Assembly: GCA_965153355.1 (NCBI GenBank)
Contig: OZ231126.1
Coordinates: 20,894,001-20,958,000, forward strand
DNA length: 64,000 nucleotides
Source of the DNA: Flaccisagitta enflata
Taxonomy: Eukaryota > Chaetognatha > Sagittoidea > Aphragmophora
Reading direction: 5' to 3'
Shown here in pieces: positions 61,047-64,000 of this stretch. The number at the start of each line of letters is the position of its first letter. The stretch's first letter is position 1. The notes below the pieces were generated by a model, which was not told the DNA's origin, did not search any database, and saw only the letters and a program-made list of their open reading frames with translations. The translations under genes and the position numbers were made by a program.

Positions 61047-61477
61047 AAGTGAGAGACGGATTATTGAGGCGGAGGAGGGTGAAGTTTGGGGGAAAGTTCG
61101 TGTTGGGACAGGAAATGGTTGACGTCTAGCGTTTGGCATGATCCATCGCCGTCGCATGCGCTTGGTTCCATCCATTTACAGAAGCAAAATATATCACACG
61201 CGATGCGACGCGTACGTGTAACGTGTGCAAGACAAACTCCTCTCAAATGCTTGCAATTGCGTGCATCAATAACGTGCATTTATCCGTGATCAATAATGTT
61301 TGATGAAAGTGATTTTTTGCCCAAACGTGGGCAACGTCGTCGCCCTCATTCGTATCTGCACAACTTTCCTCCCTTCCGCCTTCCCTCGTGGCGATTCATG
61401 ATTGGTCGAAAATTGTGACGATGGAAATCTGTCTCAACCAATTTGTGGTTGTGGGGGGGGGGGGAATTCCGACTGGT
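61047..61477 (+). other. Hox 3' flank
   Basis: Probable 3' untranslated region; no AATAAA seen before the 40-bp array (ATCAATAATG near 61290 is the nearest AT-rich motif). A G-run lies at 61452-61465. Confidence 0.5.
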
Positions 61478-61902
61478 ATCCATATGATGGATGATTTGAG
61501 GTGGGTTAGGACATGATTATGTGCTGGTCGATGTTTTGAGGTGGGTTAGGTCATGATTATGTGTTGGTCGATGTATTGAAGCATGTTAGAACATAATATT
61601 GATAATGTTCTGGTCGATGTTTTGAGGTGGGTCAAGACATAATTATGTGTTGGTCGATGTATTGAAGCGGGTTAGAACATGATATTGATAATGTCCTGGT
61701 CGATGTTTTCAGGTGGGTCAGGACATAATTATGTACTGGTCGATGTTTTGAAGTGGGTTAGGACATACTCATGTGCTGGTTGATGTTTTGAGGTGGGTCA
61801 GGACATAATTATGTGCTGGTCGATGTTTTGACGTGGGTTAGGACATAATTATGTGCTGGTCGATGTTTTGAGGTGGGTCAGGACATAATTATGTGCTGGT
61901 CA
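61478..61902 (+). repeat. 40-bp tandem repeat downstream of the Hox gene
   Basis: About ten units of GATGTTTTGAGGTGGGTCAG then GACATAATTATGTGCTGGTC, two of them longer by insertion. Starts about 430 bp after the Hox stop codon. Confidence 0.85.
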
Positions 61903-62039
61903 TTAGATAGAAAGTCTTTAAGGAACATCGATCAAAAGCCGATTAATCAATTGTCACTTTGCCTCAACATCATCGCGTTTGGCTGACAACTGCACCTTCA
62001 CTTGCAATTACCAACAGACATCGGCTCCCACCTCTCTAG

Positions 62040-62390
62040 AACTTTCTCTTTCTTTCTGTCTCACCTCTTTTTTGTCCCTATCTGTCTGTCTCTTTCTGTT
62101 TTTTTTTTTCTGTAAGTTGTCTTTGTCTAAACATCATGTTTTACATTTTAATTTTTGTTTGTTGTTTGTTGTTTGTTTGTTTGTTTATTTGTTTGTTGTT
62201 TGTTTGTTTTGTTGTTTTGGTTTTTATTTGTTTTGTTTTTGTTTGTTGTTTGATGTTTATTTATTTGTTTGTTTGTTTGTTTGTTTGTTTGTCTGTTTTT
62301 GTTTGTTTGTTTGTTTTTGTTTGTTCGTCTGTCTCTGTCTGTCTGTCTTTTCTCTCTGTCTGTCTGTCTCTCTGTCATCTGCTCTCTCTC
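62040..62390 (+). repeat. T-rich (TGTT)n/(CTGT)n block
   Basis: CTTTCT/CTGT, then GTTTGTTT and TGTCTGTC; long frames on both strands are artefacts. Confidence 0.85.
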
Positions 62391-62476
62391 TCCAAATTCC
62401 TTCTCTTTTGTATGTTTTTTCAATCCTCCATTTTCTGTTTACTTCTTTTGAATGGAGTCTATACATGCAAAGTGCT

Positions 62477-63051
62477 CGAGCAAACCCAGCTAAAACTGGA
62501 GGATTAATTTTTGTTACTTTAATTTCATTTCCCAAACTTAATTTTTTGTATCTAACTTAATTAAAAGATACTTAATTCCTTGAACATATTTGGCTGTCAA
62601 AAAAAATAACTCGTGAAATCAAAGTGCATGAATCAGAGGTGAGTGTTCCTTGGAGACCATTGGATTTGGCAGAGAAAATTTTACCTATCTTAGACTACAA
62701 GAACAGCTCTTCAGTCCAGACAACTATTTATAAATTTTATGACATTAAAGTTTTAGGACAATTGTCCCTAAATTATTTTTGAGACAATTGTCCTTAAAAA
62801 GTGAAAATAATATAAATTCTTAAATAATTGTCTATTGACTATTCTTATAGTCAGACAAATAATTTCTGCCAAATAGTCTGGATTAAAAACACTCAATTCA
62901 CAATGTCTCATGCACTTTGATTTCATGAGTTGACACGACAGCCAAATGTATTTAAAAATTATGTATCTTACAGTGGTTAGATACAAAGAAATGGTTGGGA
63001 AAAATTAGAGTAACAAAAATTAATCCTCCAGTTTTAGCCGGGTTTGCTCGG
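62477..63051. mobile_element. 575-bp palindromic foldback element
   Basis: Left CGAGCAAACCCAGCTAAAAC and right inverse CGAGCAAACCCGGCTAAAAC, then a long inverted arm (TGGAGGATTAATTTTTGTTA). The inner parts (TTTGGCTGTC, TCATGAATC-type and AGACAATTGTCC) are also inverted. No clear target duplication. It lies downstream of the Hox gene. Confidence 0.75.
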
Positions 63052-63391
63052 AAGGTACTGTATATATCTGTCTGTTTGTTTTTGAGTCTATGTGTGGGCC
63101 TGTTTACATATATATCTGTCTTTCTGTCTCTCCGTCCCTCTGTGTCTATGTGTCTGTCTCTATCCCTGTGCACGTCCTTGTCCCTGTCTCCCTCTTGCGC
63201 GTCTGGCGAGCGCGGAATTCGTATTACCGCTTTTATTATGCCCCCCCCCCTCCCAGCCCCATTCATCATTTAGAAAGAATAAAAATGGTTTCCTGGCTCT
63301 GGAGATCGAGACCATCACACGTCCACGCTGGTTTTACATTCCAATGCAGCTGGGCAGCTCTATGAAGTAGGAATGAGACGGAGAATGAAAG

Positions 63392-63446
<55 letters not shown>

Positions 63447-63615
63447 CCAGACGAACGAACAGACAGACAGACAGACAGACAGACTGATAGCGACAGACCA
63501 GATACAAAAAGACAGACGAACAGATAAACAGACGAAAAGAAAGACGAGACAGACAGACAGACAAAAGACAGAAAGACAGAAAGACAGGAAAACAGAAAGA
63601 CAGTCGGACTGACAC
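63392..63615 (+). repeat. (GA)n then (GACA)n array
   Basis: GA to 63443, then GACA/GAAAGACA units. After it, to 64000, nothing recognisable. Confidence 0.9.
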
Positions 63616-64000
63616 TGACATAAACAATGACAGACAGCCAGTAAGTGACTGATTGACTTACTTAATGACTGGCCATTGGCCAACTGAGTTAGTGATCAAG
63701 TAATTGAGTGTGATTTGGATATAAATTGGTTACAACACAACAACAACTGAGTGACAGATGGAGTCCTTAGTACAGAAAGACAGGCAGTCGATGAGACAAA
63801 CAATCCTACGTGAAAGCCATGTGAGAAAGAGCGTAAGCCAGAAAAAGATTCTGTGTCAGACTGTGGGCGCGGCGTGTTTCTAGTGAAGATGAAAAACGCG
63901 TTTGTTCCTGTGAAACGCGTTTACAGCATGAACACATATTCAAAATTTCAACTGTCCCATGAGAAGTGAGCAAAGTGAGTGAAGCGGGCTATAAAACAGA

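Overview
The window is nuclear DNA of an invertebrate animal. It holds spliced genes with GT-AG introns, a posterior-type Hox gene with a 7.4-kb intron, a fibrinogen-related domain gene, a non-LTR retrotransposon ORF1 fragment and many cut-and-paste transposon remnants. It is very rich in (CT)n/(GA)n microsatellites. The homeodomain has posterior (Abd-B/Hox9-13-like) residues in an atypical mixture, so I do not assign a phylum.

Genes. (1) The plus-strand Hox gene has exon 1 at 51199-53233, an intron at 53234-60630 and exon 2 at 60631-61046, giving a predicted 816 aa. It is rich in Ala, His, Ser and Gln tracts and its homeodomain lies near the C-terminus. (2) A minus-strand four-exon gene (33377 down to 30931) predicts a 168-aa secreted coiled-coil protein; all splice phases agree and the joined exons make exactly 169 codons. 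A second copy of its signal-peptide exon (34055-33863) is broken by a 141-bp insertion. (3) About 5 kb further along the same strand lie two phase-matched exons of a fibrinogen-related domain (25904-25805 and 25412-24899). Signal peptide, coiled coil and fibrinogen domain is the order seen in secreted fibrinogen-related lectins, so (2) and (3) may be one gene. (4) A frameshifted non-LTR ORF1 lies at 13932-12948.

Mobile DNA dominates the first 49 kb. The most notable component is a family of about 21 short elements, each with a small hairpin at both ends where intact, no terminal inverted repeats, an internal GGAC/CGAC-type tetranucleotide array, and insertion in A-runs. One copy sits in the duplicated signal-peptide exon. 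Comparison with the intact exon gives the exact insert (141 bp) and a 2-bp AA duplication. I do not recognise this family. Other elements with visible target duplications are a 3.5-kb element with 0.9-1.5-kb inverted repeats (8-bp duplication), a 1.86-kb element (8-bp), a 304-bp hAT-type element (8-bp), two MITEs carrying 22-bp palindromic arrays (4-bp), and several TA or TTAA MITEs. A further family has short inverted repeats bracketing a 20-30-bp minisatellite.

Layout: 0-14.5 kb, nested MITEs, hairpin elements and the ORF1 remnant; 14.5-18.9 kb, minisatellite block with the 1.86-kb insertion; 19-24.8 kb, hairpin elements, microsatellites and a MITE; 24.9-34.1 kb, fibrinogen-related and coiled-coil genes with MITE-filled introns; 34.4-36.6 kb, compound microsatellite; 36.6-40.5 kb, long-inverted-repeat element and neighbours; 41-51 kb, microsatellite-rich flank; 51.2-61 kb, Hox gene; 61.5-64 kb, 40-bp array, foldback element and low-complexity DNA. 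I saw no tRNA, rRNA or CRISPR.
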